Of a stretch of DNA of 64,000 nt, positions 45,551 through 54,607 are shown in pieces (position 1 is the first letter of the stretch; each line of letters opens with the position of its first letter). The DNA is from Pseudoalteromonas luteoviolacea (lineage in GTDB: Bacteria; Pseudomonadota; Gammaproteobacteria; Enterobacterales; Alteromonadaceae). A program made the position numbers and the translations under genes. The stretch is from contig NZ_MAUJ01000001.1 in NCBI RefSeq assembly GCF_001696455.1, forward strand, positions 1,910,832 to 1,974,831, written 5' to 3'. The notes beneath the pieces were generated by a model. That model saw only the letters and a program-made list of their open reading frames with translations, had not been told where the DNA came from and did not search any database.

Positions 45551-46975
45551 TTATTTCTTACTAGTAAATCCTGGTAGGTTTGCCAGTTGAGCGCCTAAAT
45601 AGTTTTGAGTTTGCTGCATTTGCGCTATCAAGACATCTAGACCTGCATACTGTTTCCTTAACCTTTCTTCCAAAGATTGCATTCTGTATTCATGATTGAT
45701 TACATCATCCTCTAAGTCTTTAATTTGACTATTGAGGCTCTCTTCCCTTTGTTTTAATAAACCACCTGAATCTACATAGTTGCCTAGTAACGATTCGAGT
45801 TCTTTGGCAACACCATTAGGTCCTGCAAACGCTGTGCCAATATCGTCATAATTTGAGTCCATGGCATCATTTAAGCTACGAACCAAAGATGACTTCTCGA
45901 GGTAGCCTTCTTTATCTACCCCTAAACCGATATCGAAAATCGAGCCAAATGGCCCAGCATCGGTAAGTGGTTTTGACAATGCTGTGACTAATTGGTCATC
46001 GAGGCTACGCATTGACGAGTCACCATTGAGCGGTTTGCCTATTCTGGTTTGAAATCCGATCTGGCCTATCAATGCATTATAGTTCGAAATAAACTCATCG
46101 ATTAATGTATTCACTGACTCTCTATCATAGTCAATGTTAAGCTTTGCTGTTTCATACTTTGAGGTTGTGGCGTCTTGTACACTCAGCGCCTTCGCAGTGA
46201 TGGTCATATCTTGTACGGCGTCTTTAAAGGTATTAGTTGCACTTGTAACTTCAAGACCATCAACCGTTATTTTCGCATTCTGTGCTTTATCTTCTGTCGC
46301 AATACGCATGCCGCCCGTTGGGTTAGTTGACGCGTCATAAGTCTCTATTGCGTCTAGTTCAGAGGTGTTACTGGTGATGACCAAGTCATTGCCATCGCCT
46401 GTTTCACTTGAAGTTAATACCAACTTACTGCCGATAGCAGCGTCACCTGTATTTACGATGTTTGCTGTTACGCCAAAATTGGTGTCACTTGCATTGATGG
46501 CATCACGTAATTGACTTAGCGTCATACCCGCTGTTACGGTTAAATCAAAAGACTTCGAGCCTGCAGCAAAAGAAAGGGTTCCCCCAGATGCACTTACAAC
46601 AGCATCACTTGAGGCAAATGCGTTATCTGCACTTACTGCTCGGCTACCCTGTGCCAATTGCGTTACCGCTATATCGAAATCACCGACAGAAATTTTTGAC
46701 GTAGGAGTCACACTGATGATGTCACCGCTACTCGGCTGCGTGATATTTGCAACCCGTTTATTAAAATTATCCAGATCTGCCAATTTCTCGACAGTATCGT
46801 TAAGCTTGGAGATAGCAGATTTCACTTCGCCAACCGCTGATAACTCAACTTTTAGCGCTTCATCTTTTTTCGCGAACTGTTGCATCTTGGGCACATTTTC
46901 AGCATCCACAGACGCCTTAATGATACTTTCAAGATTCAATCCTGAACCTACGCCCGCTGACGTAATAAGTGGCAT
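45551..46975 (-). CDS. fliD: FliD flagellar cap protein
   Basis: FliD forms the filament cap that orders flagellin. The 474 residues fit the Gammaproteobacterial family. The N terminus ITSAGVGSGLNLESI is conserved and the C-terminal coiled-coil part has LEERLRKQYAGLDVLIAQMQ. It is the second gene of flaG-fliD-fliS-fliT-like-maf. Confidence 0.93.
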   Translation of the reverse strand: MPLITSAGVGSGLNLESIIKASVDAENVPKMQQFAKKDEALKVELSAVGEVKSAISKLNDTVEKLADLDNFNKRVANITQPSSGDIISVTPTSKISVGDFDIAVTQLAQGSRAVSADNAFASSDAVVSASGGTLSFAAGSKSFDLTVTAGMTLSQLRDAINASDTNFGVTANIVNTGDAAIGSKLVLTSSETGDGNDLVITSNTSELDAIETYDASTNPTGGMRIATEDKAQNAKITVDGLEVTSATNTFKDAVQDMTITAKALSVQDATTSKYETAKLNIDYDRESVNTLIDEFISNYNALIGQIGFQTRIGKPLNGDSSMRSLDDQLVTALSKPLTDAGPFGSIFDIGLGVDKEGYLEKSSLVRSLNDAMDSNYDDIGTAFAGPNGVAKELESLLGNYVDSGGLLKQREESLNSQIKDLEDDVINHEYRMQSLEERLRKQYAGLDVLIAQMQQTQNYLGAQLANLPGFTSKK

Positions 46976-46996
46976 TTTGCTACCTCCAACTAATTA

Positions 46997-47407
46997 TCAA
47001 GCTGTTCTATCGAACAACAAGCCTTTGCCTGATACCTTATCGGCAAATTCATCCAAAGCCTTAGCTACTTCACGAAATTCCTCAGAAGGTATTTCCCTTA
47101 TAACCTCTTCACTGTCTCTATCGATAACTCTGATGAATGGCGGATCTCCATTTTCATCAAACTCGAATGACAAATTTGTAGACGTAACTGGTAAAACATC
47201 GTTGAGTCTACCAAGGTTAGCCTTAACTTCCTCAAAAAGTTCGGATTGAAGGTTACCCTCTTCCTCCCTTTTTTGGCGCGCGGTTTCAACTTTACTCGCA
47301 TCTTCAATTGCACGCAAAGTATCAGTCCCTTCTTCGGGCTTCGTTTTCTCGGGAGTTGGCACTATGTTGTTCGATCCAACTCCAGCTGAAGATTGAACAT
47401 CTTTCAC
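46997..47407 (-). CDS. flaG: FlaG-family protein
   Basis: This 136-residue protein has the FlaG pattern of an N-terminal variable half and a conserved C-terminal motif, LSFEFDENGDPPFIRVIDRDSEEVIREIPSEEF-like (about residues 82-113). FlaG influences filament length. It starts at GTG 47405-47407 after a GGAGG ribosome site 6 nt upstream. The hairpin at 47445 lies between flagellin 1 and flaG; flaG may depend on read-through from it. Confidence 0.85.
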   Translation of the reverse strand: MKDVQSSAGVGSNNIVPTPEKTKPEEGTDTLRAIEDASKVETARQKREEEGNLQSELFEEVKANLGRLNDVLPVTSTNLSFEFDENGDPPFIRVIDRDSEEVIREIPSEEFREVAKALDEFADKVSGKGLLFDRTA

Positions 47408-47444
47408 AATACACCTCCAAGCAACAAGCCTAGTTTATAGTATA

Positions 47445-47477
47445 CGTCAAGTTTGCAATTTAGTCCCAAACTTGACG
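47445..47477 (-). promoter_or_regulatory. Hairpin between flagellin 1 and flaG
   Basis: An 11-bp perfect stem, CGTCAAGTTTG with its complement and an 11-nt loop, has no T tract. It may attenuate or process the flagellin/flaG transcript rather than terminate it. Confidence 0.5.
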
Positions 47478-47493
47478 CTACTATCACGCCAAC

Positions 47494-48456
47494 TTAACCA
47501 AGTAGAGAGAGTGCGACCTGAGGTCTTTGGTTAGCTTGACTTAGGATAGAACTACTTGCCTGTTGCAGAATCTGCATCTTAGTTAGACTTGCAGTTTCTG
47601 AAGCAAAGTCGGTATCTTTGATACGAGATTTCGCAGCTGCTAGGTTCTCAGATACATTTGACTGGTTACGGATAGTAGACTGGAATCGGTTTTGAACCGC
47701 ACCAAGCTCCGCACGCTTTTTGTCAACGACGGCAATAAGCGAGTCCATACCAGCTAAAACAGCCTGAGCGTTTGCTTGTGAAGAAACAGATATACCTGTC
47801 GCAGAGAACACGTCAGAAAACGCCGTGTTGTCAGCTGATGCACCTACAGTGTTACTAATAGTACCTGTAGTGGCTGAAAGAGAAGCGCCTGTTACAGCAC
47901 TTGCAACGCCAGCAATACCTGACATGGTGAAGCCACCTTGTGCAGTTATTGAGTTTGCAGTACCACCAACATTTTGCATACTGAAAGAGATTGTCTGTAC
48001 AGCATCCGCACCTACCTGAAAGTTCGCGTCATAAGTACCATCAAGTAAGTTTTGACCACCAAACGTGGTATCTGCTGCAACCCTGTTTACTTCCGCAGAA
48101 AGTGAACGGATCTCTTCTTGGATTGCCAATCTATCTTCATCTGTATTTGAACCATTTGATGCTTGCTGCGCCAAAGTTCTCATACGCTGGAACATTTGCG
48201 TGGTTTCATCTAACGCACCTTCAGCTGTTTGCGCTAGTGAAATACCATCGTTTGCATTTCGAATACCCTGATTCAAGCCATTAATCTGACCTGTTAAACG
48301 GTTCGACACCTGCAAACCCGCTGCATCGTCTTTCGCACTATTAATACGAAAACCCGATGATAGTCTTTGGAATGATGTATCCAAAGAGGTGGCAGAATTA
48401 TTCAACTGCCTTTGTGCGTTCAAAGAACTCACATTGGTGTTTACATATAAAGCCAT
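47494..48456 (-). CDS. Flagellin 1 (tandem cluster)
   Basis: This is a canonical polar flagellin of 320 residues: the N-terminal ALYVNTNVSSLNAQRQL, the RINSAKDDAAGLQVSNRL D1 helix and a C-terminal end in QALSLLG-like VALSLLG. It is similar in length and sequence to the other two tandem flagellins. A GCGGAGG ribosome site lies 5 nt upstream, and a sigma28 promoter and a leader hairpin precede it. Such flagellins are the likely substrates of Maf. Confidence 0.94.
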   Translation of the reverse strand: MALYVNTNVSSLNAQRQLNNSATSLDTSFQRLSSGFRINSAKDDAAGLQVSNRLTGQINGLNQGIRNANDGISLAQTAEGALDETTQMFQRMRTLAQQASNGSNTDEDRLAIQEEIRSLSAEVNRVAADTTFGGQNLLDGTYDANFQVGADAVQTISFSMQNVGGTANSITAQGGFTMSGIAGVASAVTGASLSATTGTISNTVGASADNTAFSDVFSATGISVSSQANAQAVLAGMDSLIAVVDKKRAELGAVQNRFQSTIRNQSNVSENLAAAKSRIKDTDFASETASLTKMQILQQASSSILSQANQRPQVALSLLG

Positions 48457-48483
48457 AATAGCCTCCGCTTTATCAATATCAAT

Positions 48484-48517
48484 CGAAGTAGCGGGATACC
48501 CCTACCCTGCTATTTCG
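48484..48517 (-). promoter_or_regulatory. 5'UTR hairpin of flagellin 1 mRNA
   Basis: On the minus strand, CGAAATAGCAGGG pairs with CCCGCTACTTCG across a 9-nt loop, with one mismatch and one bulge. It lies between the sigma28 site and the start codon, so it is in the leader and could affect stability or translation. Confidence 0.5.
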
Positions 48518-48556
48518 ATAAGATTAGAGTCCTACATTTCTAGTTCTCTAACTCTG

Positions 48557-48583
48557 GTATCGACATGTAAAGCGAAAGCTTTA
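48557..48583 (-). promoter_or_regulatory. sigma28 (FliA) promoter of flagellin 1
   Basis: TAAA (48580-48583) and GTCGATAC (48557-48564) are separated by exactly 15 nt, matching TAAA-N15-GCCGATAA with the -10 at 6 of 8. It lies about 100 nt upstream of the ATG. Confidence 0.7.
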
Positions 48584-48619
48584 GCCTTATTTGCAAATTT
48601 TTTAATTAATTTTTAATTT

Positions 48620-49585
48620 TTACCCTTGTAACAGACTCAATGCTGCTTGAGGTCTTTGATTCGCTTGACCTAATATAGTCTGACTTGCCTGTTGCAAGAT
48701 CTGGTTTTTAGTCAGTTTAGCTGTTTCCATCGCAAAGTCAGCATCACGAATACGAGATTTTGCAGCTGCGAGGTTTTCAGAAATGTTAGCTTGGTTACGA
48801 ATTGTAGACTGGAAACGGTTTTGTACCGCACCTAACTCAGAACGTTTTTTATCAACAACCGCAATTAGTGCATCCATACCAGCAAGTACTGCCTGTGCAT
48901 TTGCTTGCGATGACACACTGATCCCACTGGCAGTATACACATCAGAAAACGCAGTATTGTCAGCGGATGTACCAACGCTGGTACTAATTGTACCTGTTGT
49001 GGCACTTAATGAAGCACCCGACACGCCACTCGCAACGCCAGCAACACCAGACAGCGTAAAGCCGCCATTCCCAGCTAAGCTGTTAGCTGTGGCACCAACA
49101 TATTGCATACTAAAGCCAATTGTTTGTACCGCGTCAGCGCCCACTTGGAAGTTTGCCGCATATGAACCATCTAGTAAGTTTTGACCACCAAAAGTGGTAT
49201 CAGATGCAACACGGTTAACTTCTGCCGCCAATTGACGGATTTCTTCTTGAATCGCCAAACGGTCTTCATCAGTGTTTGAACCATTCGCCGCTTGTTGTGA
49301 CAGTGTACGAATACGTTGGAACATTGATGTAATTTCGTCCATCGCACCTTCTGCCGTTTGCGCCAGTGAAATACCATCATTAGCATTTCGGTTACCTTGG
49401 TTCAAACCAAGTATCTGTGATTGCAAACGGTCTGAAATTTGCAGACCTGCCGCATCGTCTGCAGCACTGTTGATACGAAGACCTGAAGATAATCTTTTAA
49501 AAGAAGTATCTAGTTCAACGCCCGACTTCTGCAACTGTCTTTGTGCATTCAGCGAGCTGACATTGGTATTTACAAATAAAGCCAT
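48620..49585 (-). CDS. Flagellin 2 (tandem cluster, sigma54-type promoter)
   Basis: This is a 321-residue flagellin with the same N-terminal (ALFVNTNVSSLNAQRQL) and C-terminal (NQRPQAALSLLQG) domains as its neighbours. The variable centre differs mainly around residues 150-230. Unlike the flanking flagellins it has a sigma54 site, so it may be the main, early filament protein, as FlaA is in Vibrio cholerae. No terminator follows; read-through into flagellin 1 is possible. Confidence 0.94.
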   Translation of the reverse strand: MALFVNTNVSSLNAQRQLQKSGVELDTSFKRLSSGLRINSAADDAAGLQISDRLQSQILGLNQGNRNANDGISLAQTAEGAMDEITSMFQRIRTLSQQAANGSNTDEDRLAIQEEIRQLAAEVNRVASDTTFGGQNLLDGSYAANFQVGADAVQTIGFSMQYVGATANSLAGNGGFTLSGVAGVASGVSGASLSATTGTISTSVGTSADNTAFSDVYTASGISVSSQANAQAVLAGMDALIAVVDKKRSELGAVQNRFQSTIRNQANISENLAAAKSRIRDADFAMETAKLTKNQILQQASQTILGQANQRPQAALSLLQG

Positions 49586-49606
49586 GATTCACTCTCTCTA
49601 TTCAAA

Positions 49607-49622
49607 CGCTCTTATAAGAGCG
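49607..49622 (-). promoter_or_regulatory. 16-bp palindrome in the flagellin 2 leader
   Basis: CGCTCTTATAAGAGCG is self-complementary and lies 21 nt before the start codon, just upstream of the GAGAGAG ribosome site. An operator or an RNA hairpin controlling translation are both possible. Confidence 0.5.
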
Positions 49623-49722
49623 GCTATTGAGTACAAGGAGGCAATCCATATCGAAAATTACTTTTTTACGATGGGGCAATAAACTGCCACTTGTACAACT
49701 TTTCAAAGTTTGAATAGATAAA

Positions 49723-49738
49723 AGCAATCTACATGCCA
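49723..49738 (-). promoter_or_regulatory. sigma54 (-24/-12) promoter of flagellin 2
   Basis: The minus strand reads TGGCATGTAGATTGCT, with correct GG-N10-GC spacing and 15 of 16 consensus positions allowing for variable N. It lies about 140 nt upstream of the gene. Confidence 0.82.
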
Positions 49739-49819
49739 AAAAATAAATTTATTTTTGACAGAATGCGACAAAGATACGTAAGCAGTTGATTTTATTTGAC
49801 CATTTATTTTAAGGGGGAT

Positions 49820-49848
49820 AAAAAAGGAGGCTACTGCCTCCTTTTTTT
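49820..49848 (-). terminator. Terminator of flagellin 3
   Basis: AAAAAAGGAGGC pairs perfectly with GCCTCCTTTTTT around a 4-nt loop; on the minus strand the stem is followed by a TTTTTTA tract. It lies about 200 nt after the flagellin 3 stop. Confidence 0.85.
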
Positions 49849-49916
49849 AAAGTTTGAGAGTGAGTGTCAATATTTTATTCTAAATATTGGCACGGAAAGT
49901 GCTAACATTAATGTGT

Positions 49917-50012
49917 TCATTGAATACATGAACTGTTTTGGATTTTAAGCTCCTCCGCTTTATCATCCAATTCCGGTGTCTGTGTTAATACCCCATCAAG
50001 CACAGACACCAT
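49917..50012 (-). CDS. Possible 31-residue small protein downstream of flagellin 3
   Basis: ATG 50010-50012 is preceded by GGAGGA 5 nt upstream, a strong ribosome site. The predicted 31-residue product contains TPELDDKAEELKIQ. The same DNA forms a 10-bp hairpin (49975-50010) flanked by two copies of GATAAAGCGGAGG, so an RNA element is equally likely. No homologue is recognised. Confidence 0.3.
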   Translation of the reverse strand: MVSVLDGVLTQTPELDDKAEELKIQNSSCIQ

Positions 50013-50031
50013 TTTCTTCCTCCGCTTTATC
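49952..50031 (-). repeat. Hairpin flanked by direct repeats (GATAAAGCGGAGG) in the flagellin 3 3' UTR
   Basis: Two copies of GATAAAGCGGAGG (49952-49964 and 50019-50031, minus strand) bracket a perfect 10-bp hairpin (49975-49984 with 50001-50010). A third copy of the 13-mer is the ribosome site of flagellin 1 (48462-48474). Confidence 0.6.
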
Positions 50032-50046
50032 TTATCTACCTAGTTA

Positions 50047-51009
50047 TTATCCAAGTAGACTCAATGCTGCCTGCGGACGCTGGTTAGCCTGACTTAGAAT
50101 TGTTTGGCTAGCCTGTTGTAGGATCTGCATTTTAGTTAGTGATGCAGTTTCCTGAGCAAAATCAGTATCCTTGATACGAGACTTCGCAGAAGATAGGTTC
50201 TCAGCAATGTTCGATTGGTTACGGATTGTTGATTGGAATCTGTTTTGAACCGCACCTAGTTCCGCACGTTTTTTATCAACTACTGCTATCAGTGCATCTA
50301 CACCCGCTAATACTGCTTGCGCATTTGCCTGAGAAGAAACCGAGATTCCGCCTGCGGTGAATACATCAGAGAACGCTGTATTATCTGCTGACGCACCCAC
50401 TGTTGTACTGATAGAACCCGTAGTTGCAGAAAGTGACCCACCTGTTACACCACTTGCCACACCGGCAATACCTGACATAGTGAAACCGCCGTTTGCAACT
50501 AAACTGTTCGCCGTACCACCAACAGTTTGCATACTGAAGCTGATTGTTTGTACTGCATCAGCACCTACCTGGAAGTTCGCTGCATATGAACCATCAAGCA
50601 GGTTTTGACCACCAAACGTTGTATCTGCTGCAACACGGTTAACTTCTGACGAAAGTGAACGAATTTCTTCTTGGATTGCAAGACGGTCTTCATCGGTGTT
50701 TGAACCGTTAGCTGCCTGTTGTGACAGAGTACGGATACGTTGGAACATCGACGTAACTTCGTCCATCGCACCTTCAGCGGTTTGCGCTAAAGAGATACCG
50801 TCATTCGCGTTACGGTTACCTTGGTTTAGACCGTTAATCTGTGAAGTTAGACGGTCTGAAATTTGTAGACCTGCCGCATCGTCTGCTGCGCTGTTGATAC
50901 GGAAGCCTGATGATAGACGCTTGAATGAAACGTCTAACGAATTGCCTGAATTATTTAACTGTCTCTGAGCATTCAATGAACTTACGTTAGTATTTACATA
51001 AAGTGCCAT
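50047..51009 (-). CDS. Flagellin 3 (tandem cluster)
   Basis: This is a 320-residue flagellin with ALYVNTNVSSLNAQRQL at the start and NQRPQAALSLLG at the end; it is the first of the three tandem genes in transcription order. The variable core is close to flagellin 1 and flagellin 2. A GGGAG ribosome site and a sigma28 promoter precede it, and a strong terminator follows the long 3' UTR. Confidence 0.94.
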   Translation of the reverse strand: MALYVNTNVSSLNAQRQLNNSGNSLDVSFKRLSSGFRINSAADDAAGLQISDRLTSQINGLNQGNRNANDGISLAQTAEGAMDEVTSMFQRIRTLSQQAANGSNTDEDRLAIQEEIRSLSSEVNRVAADTTFGGQNLLDGSYAANFQVGADAVQTISFSMQTVGGTANSLVANGGFTMSGIAGVASGVTGGSLSATTGSISTTVGASADNTAFSDVFTAGGISVSSQANAQAVLAGVDALIAVVDKKRAELGAVQNRFQSTIRNQSNIAENLSSAKSRIKDTDFAQETASLTKMQILQQASQTILSQANQRPQAALSLLG

Positions 51010-51102
51010 GGTAATTCTCCCACTGTAAACTGAGTACTTACTCTCAAACTTGTAACTCTTTCGCCTTGGAGTTTTTTAAACTGTCCGGCTTGGTTAATTA
51101 AG

Positions 51103-51129
51103 TTATCGGACGGCAAATTATTTCCTTTA
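51103..51129 (-). promoter_or_regulatory. sigma28 (FliA) promoter of flagellin 3
   Basis: TAAA (51126-51129) and TCCGATAA (51103-51110) are separated by exactly 15 nt; the -10 matches GCCGATAA at 7 of 8 positions. It lies about 94 nt upstream of the ATG. The rest of the 330-nt gap to flgL shows only A/T-rich sequence and the flgL terminator. Confidence 0.82.
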
Positions 51130-51312
51130 GATTTTTTTCAAAAAAAATTATAAGCAATTGAATAATATAGAATTTTATTTGTTAACCAGATTAAATGGCA
51201 TAAAACACTTTGGGCTTTGTACAAAATTACAAAATGAAAGAGGTGTTTCTTTTCCCTGTAAATTCAAAGAATAAGTACGAAGATTGTAAGATTTGACGTA
51301 TTTGGTAAGAAA

Positions 51313-51335
51313 TAGCCGCTTATTATTAGCGGCTA
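51313..51335 (-). terminator. Terminator after flgL
   Basis: TAGCCGCT and AGCGGCTA form an 8-bp stem with a 7-nt loop, followed on the minus strand by TTTCTT. It lies 9 nt after the flgL stop. Confidence 0.7.
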
Positions 51336-51343
51336 CAATTTGA

Positions 51344-52597
51344 TTATCTGATGAAGTCTAATAAAGAAAGATTAGACAAGCGGCCATAGGTTGCCTGAGA
51401 TGCTTGCAGTTGGGTCTCGTGCTTAGTGAGTTCTGTGATCGCTTCAGCCATGTCCAATTCTATAAGATCTGCACGCGCTATCTTATTGTTGATATCTAGA
51501 TCTGTATTGGCTTCAGTGATCCGCGTTGCAGTATTCATTCGCCCTCCAAGCCCTGATTGGATTTGAGAGACTCTGTTCTTCGCGTTTTCTAATCCGGTCA
51601 TCGCATCTGCTAGTTGCTGACGATAGTCCTTATCAGACAAATTTGGATCTTGCACTGCATTGATTAAGTTTTCTAGCGTGTTCAGGACATTGTCTTTTTT
51701 CGGCGCAGCAAGATCAAATGTGATGGTATCGGTCGGTGCTGCCGAACCTGAAAAGCTAAATTCCATGCCAGCTACAGTAATATTGTTTTCAGTATAACTA
51801 CCTGAGCCCATCACTGTACCCGTCGCCACTTGCACCAATTGATAAGAGGCCGGTGCGGTCGCGCCATTTAATTGAAGCTGGTATTGGTTCGCATTTGCTG
51901 GTGCTGTCGGATCTGGGTTGTAATTGGCTTTGTGGAATATATCAAATGGGCCTTGCTCGGTAACGTATACATCTGCGCTTGTTATACCACCAGCCCCGAC
52001 TGTTGCGGTGTTTGAAGCAACATTGAGCCGTTGTTCAACGCTTTCAAATACGTCATAACCATTGTCACTAGACTTAATTTCAACACCTTCAGCGACTTTT
52101 ATCTTATGTTGACCTTGGTCACCTGCATAGGTATATCTCTTGTTGGTACTGTCATAGTCATAGGTTTTGGTATTGTCTTGATAGCCAGAAAAGATATACC
52201 GGCCATCCTCCGTTTTAGAGTTCATCAATTCTAAAACTGCGGTTTGAATTGACTCTAGCTCTTCAGACAAAGCGGCTTTATCTGGTGCCGTCAATGAACC
52301 ATTACCCGCATTTACGGTTAGCTCGATTGAACGTGTTAAAGAGTCTTTGATGTTATCTAATACACCCTCTTGTGTATCTAGCCGACTTTTTAGCATCGTT
52401 AGATTCTTGGTGTATTGTTCATTTGTCTGGATTTTATCTGAGTACAATAAAGATCTCGCCATCGCGGAAGGGTCATCAGATGCGGTAAGTACACGCTTTT
52501 GCGTATTTACCTGCTGCATCGACTTATTCACTTCTTGTTGGCTATTTAAAATAGAATTCAGGTTATTTTTAAAAATCATATTGTGAGATAAACGCAT
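51344..52597 (-). CDS. flgL: FlgL hook-filament junction protein
   Basis: FlgL is the second junction protein (HAP3) between hook and filament. The N terminus is a flagellin-like coiled-coil (KNNLNSILNSQQEVNKSMQQ), and the C-terminal helix ends in TYGRLSNLSLLDFIR. The 417 residues fit Vibrio-type FlgL. It begins 2 nt after flgK in the flgJKL operon. Confidence 0.92.
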   Translation of the reverse strand: MRLSHNMIFKNNLNSILNSQQEVNKSMQQVNTQKRVLTASDDPSAMARSLLYSDKIQTNEQYTKNLTMLKSRLDTQEGVLDNIKDSLTRSIELTVNAGNGSLTAPDKAALSEELESIQTAVLELMNSKTEDGRYIFSGYQDNTKTYDYDSTNKRYTYAGDQGQHKIKVAEGVEIKSSDNGYDVFESVEQRLNVASNTATVGAGGITSADVYVTEQGPFDIFHKANYNPDPTAPANANQYQLQLNGATAPASYQLVQVATGTVMGSGSYTENNITVAGMEFSFSGSAAPTDTITFDLAAPKKDNVLNTLENLINAVQDPNLSDKDYRQQLADAMTGLENAKNRVSQIQSGLGGRMNTATRITEANTDLDINNKIARADLIELDMAEAITELTKHETQLQASQATYGRLSNLSLLDFIR

Positions 52598-52599
52598 AA

Positions 52600-54606
52600 T
52601 TACCTCGCAGCACTAAGTAAAGTATCAAACACAGTTCTAGCAGCACTCAATATTTGTGCTGACGCTGAGTATGATTGTTGAAAACGGAGCAAATTCGCAG
52701 CCTCTTCGTCCAAGTTAACCCCAGACACAGACTCAAACCAAGCCTCTGATTGAGCAGCAAGTGCATCGTATGCTGCGCCATTCGTTTTTGCCTGGTTGGC
52801 TACAACGCCTATTTCGGTAACAAGGCCAGCATAGGCTTCATTAAAGGTTTTTAAGTTATCGGCTACAGCGGTAGTGACAACATTTTGTCTCACAAGTTGC
52901 CCCGACTGTAATTGGCTTAGGGCCAAACCGTTACGGTTATCGTCAAAACCACCGGTATTAAATTCGATAGTATAAGTATCGCCAGTGGACGGCTCACCAT
53001 CAATGTTAAAATCAAATCCGTAGTTGGCGAACGCGCCACCCGCTTGTGCTAGAATGTTTTCCAGCGGAGGCGTTGCGGTAAATGTTGTTGTCCCACTGCC
53101 ATCAGTCAACGTATATTGATTGGTTGTGCCTGTTTTTTGCAGGGTAATGGTGCCATTAGTCAAACTAGGTGGCGCAGCGGTAAAGTTACTCGTCGCAGGC
53201 GTAGTATTGGTTACACTGCCAACAGAGATGGTTGCGGTACTCACATTGCTGGTACCAGACTCCGTTCGAATAGGCGATGCCAGTGCCAAACTTTCAGCAC
53301 GATCTGTAGCAAGCTTCATTGTGCCAGCTGCTGCTGCATTTAACTTCACATCAAAAACATCGCCATTTGCCGGCGTAGCTGTAAAGTTAAGCTGTAGGCC
53401 AAATAAATCTGTGCCCGCAGGAACCGTAGTCGAGTTAATCGTGGCTGCATATGGCACGGTCGTCGCATTGCCAACGGTATTACCTTGGCTGTCTATTGCT
53501 GCAATGGTCAGATTACCCGCGTTGTAAGTAACACGAAAGTCATTTGCGGGAATTTCTTTACCTTTGCCAGCTTCTAATGTCGCAGCGAGTTGCGCGGTGC
53601 CAGTATTACTTCTGTGAGGCAGGCCCGCAGCAGTTGGGATTTCAAAAATATTCCCACCCAAATTGCCATCGAGATCCATACCCAGCTTATTTTGCTGGTT
53701 AAATGCATCAGCCAATGCCAACCCTATTTGACCAAGCTGATTTTGCGCAGGTATTAAGATTTCATCTCTAAAGGCTAGAAGTCCACCAATTTGACCCTGT
53801 AACTTAGTTTGGTCGACTTGAAGCGCCACGGCATTGCCGTCTGTCACATCCAGTGTCAGTTCTTTTCTATTTGGATCTGGATCACCGTCCAAAGAAAATA
53901 GGTTAAATGCCCCATTTTCCATTACGACTGCTTGACCACTGCCTAAGAATACAAGCTTTTCACCATTGGAGCCATTGAGTGTCTCAATGTCGACCAGTTC
54001 TGCCAAGTCTTTAATTGCCTGATCGCGTTCATTTAAAACCGAACTGGCGTTGTCGTTATCAGGGTTCGCATTCAATGCCCCAACTTTACCATTTAAGTCA
54101 CTTATTTTTTGAATAAGATTATTTGCTTCTTGCGAGTAAATAGATAATTGCTCATTCACAATGTTGTTTTGGTCAAATACGATCCCAGACAGTCGATCCA
54201 TTTGGTCAATCAGGTTTTGCGCATCCGTTAAGAACAAAGATCGTGTAACCGTTGAAGAGGGCAAATTCATTGCCTCTTGCAAGTTATTAAACATCGAGTT
54301 GATACTGGTATTTAAGTTATTAGACTCTTCACCAAATAGGGTATCGACTCGCGTTGACTCTGTTACAAACTGGTTGTAGTAAGATTGGCTTGAAACATCT
54401 CTAATCAGTTGCTTTTGTGCAAACTCATTAAGCATTCTCACCGTTTCACCACGGCCAACTTGATTGCCAATCAACGTAGCATGCTCGGTTCGCTCTCTCA
54501 CATAACCGACCGTATTGAGGTTAGCGATGTTTTTACTCGTAGTTTGTAGCAATTCACTACTAGAACGGACGCCAGACGTACCAATGTTCATTAAGTTAAA
54601 AGACAT
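52600..54606 (-). CDS. flgK: FlgK hook-filament junction protein
   Basis: FlgK (HAP1) has the N-terminal SFNLMNIGTSGVRSSSELLQ and the C-terminal LDEEAANLLRFQQSYSASAQ motif conserved in rod/hook proteins. At 668 residues it is longer than the ~550-residue E. coli protein, with the extra length in the variable central domains. It is 1 nt from flgJ. Confidence 0.92.
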   Translation of the reverse strand: MSFNLMNIGTSGVRSSSELLQTTSKNIANLNTVGYVRERTEHATLIGNQVGRGETVRMLNEFAQKQLIRDVSSQSYYNQFVTESTRVDTLFGEESNNLNTSINSMFNNLQEAMNLPSSTVTRSLFLTDAQNLIDQMDRLSGIVFDQNNIVNEQLSIYSQEANNLIQKISDLNGKVGALNANPDNDNASSVLNERDQAIKDLAELVDIETLNGSNGEKLVFLGSGQAVVMENGAFNLFSLDGDPDPNRKELTLDVTDGNAVALQVDQTKLQGQIGGLLAFRDEILIPAQNQLGQIGLALADAFNQQNKLGMDLDGNLGGNIFEIPTAAGLPHRSNTGTAQLAATLEAGKGKEIPANDFRVTYNAGNLTIAAIDSQGNTVGNATTVPYAATINSTTVPAGTDLFGLQLNFTATPANGDVFDVKLNAAAAGTMKLATDRAESLALASPIRTESGTSNVSTATISVGSVTNTTPATSNFTAAPPSLTNGTITLQKTGTTNQYTLTDGSGTTTFTATPPLENILAQAGGAFANYGFDFNIDGEPSTGDTYTIEFNTGGFDDNRNGLALSQLQSGQLVRQNVVTTAVADNLKTFNEAYAGLVTEIGVVANQAKTNGAAYDALAAQSEAWFESVSGVNLDEEAANLLRFQQSYSASAQILSAARTVFDTLLSAAR

Positions 54607-54607
54607 A

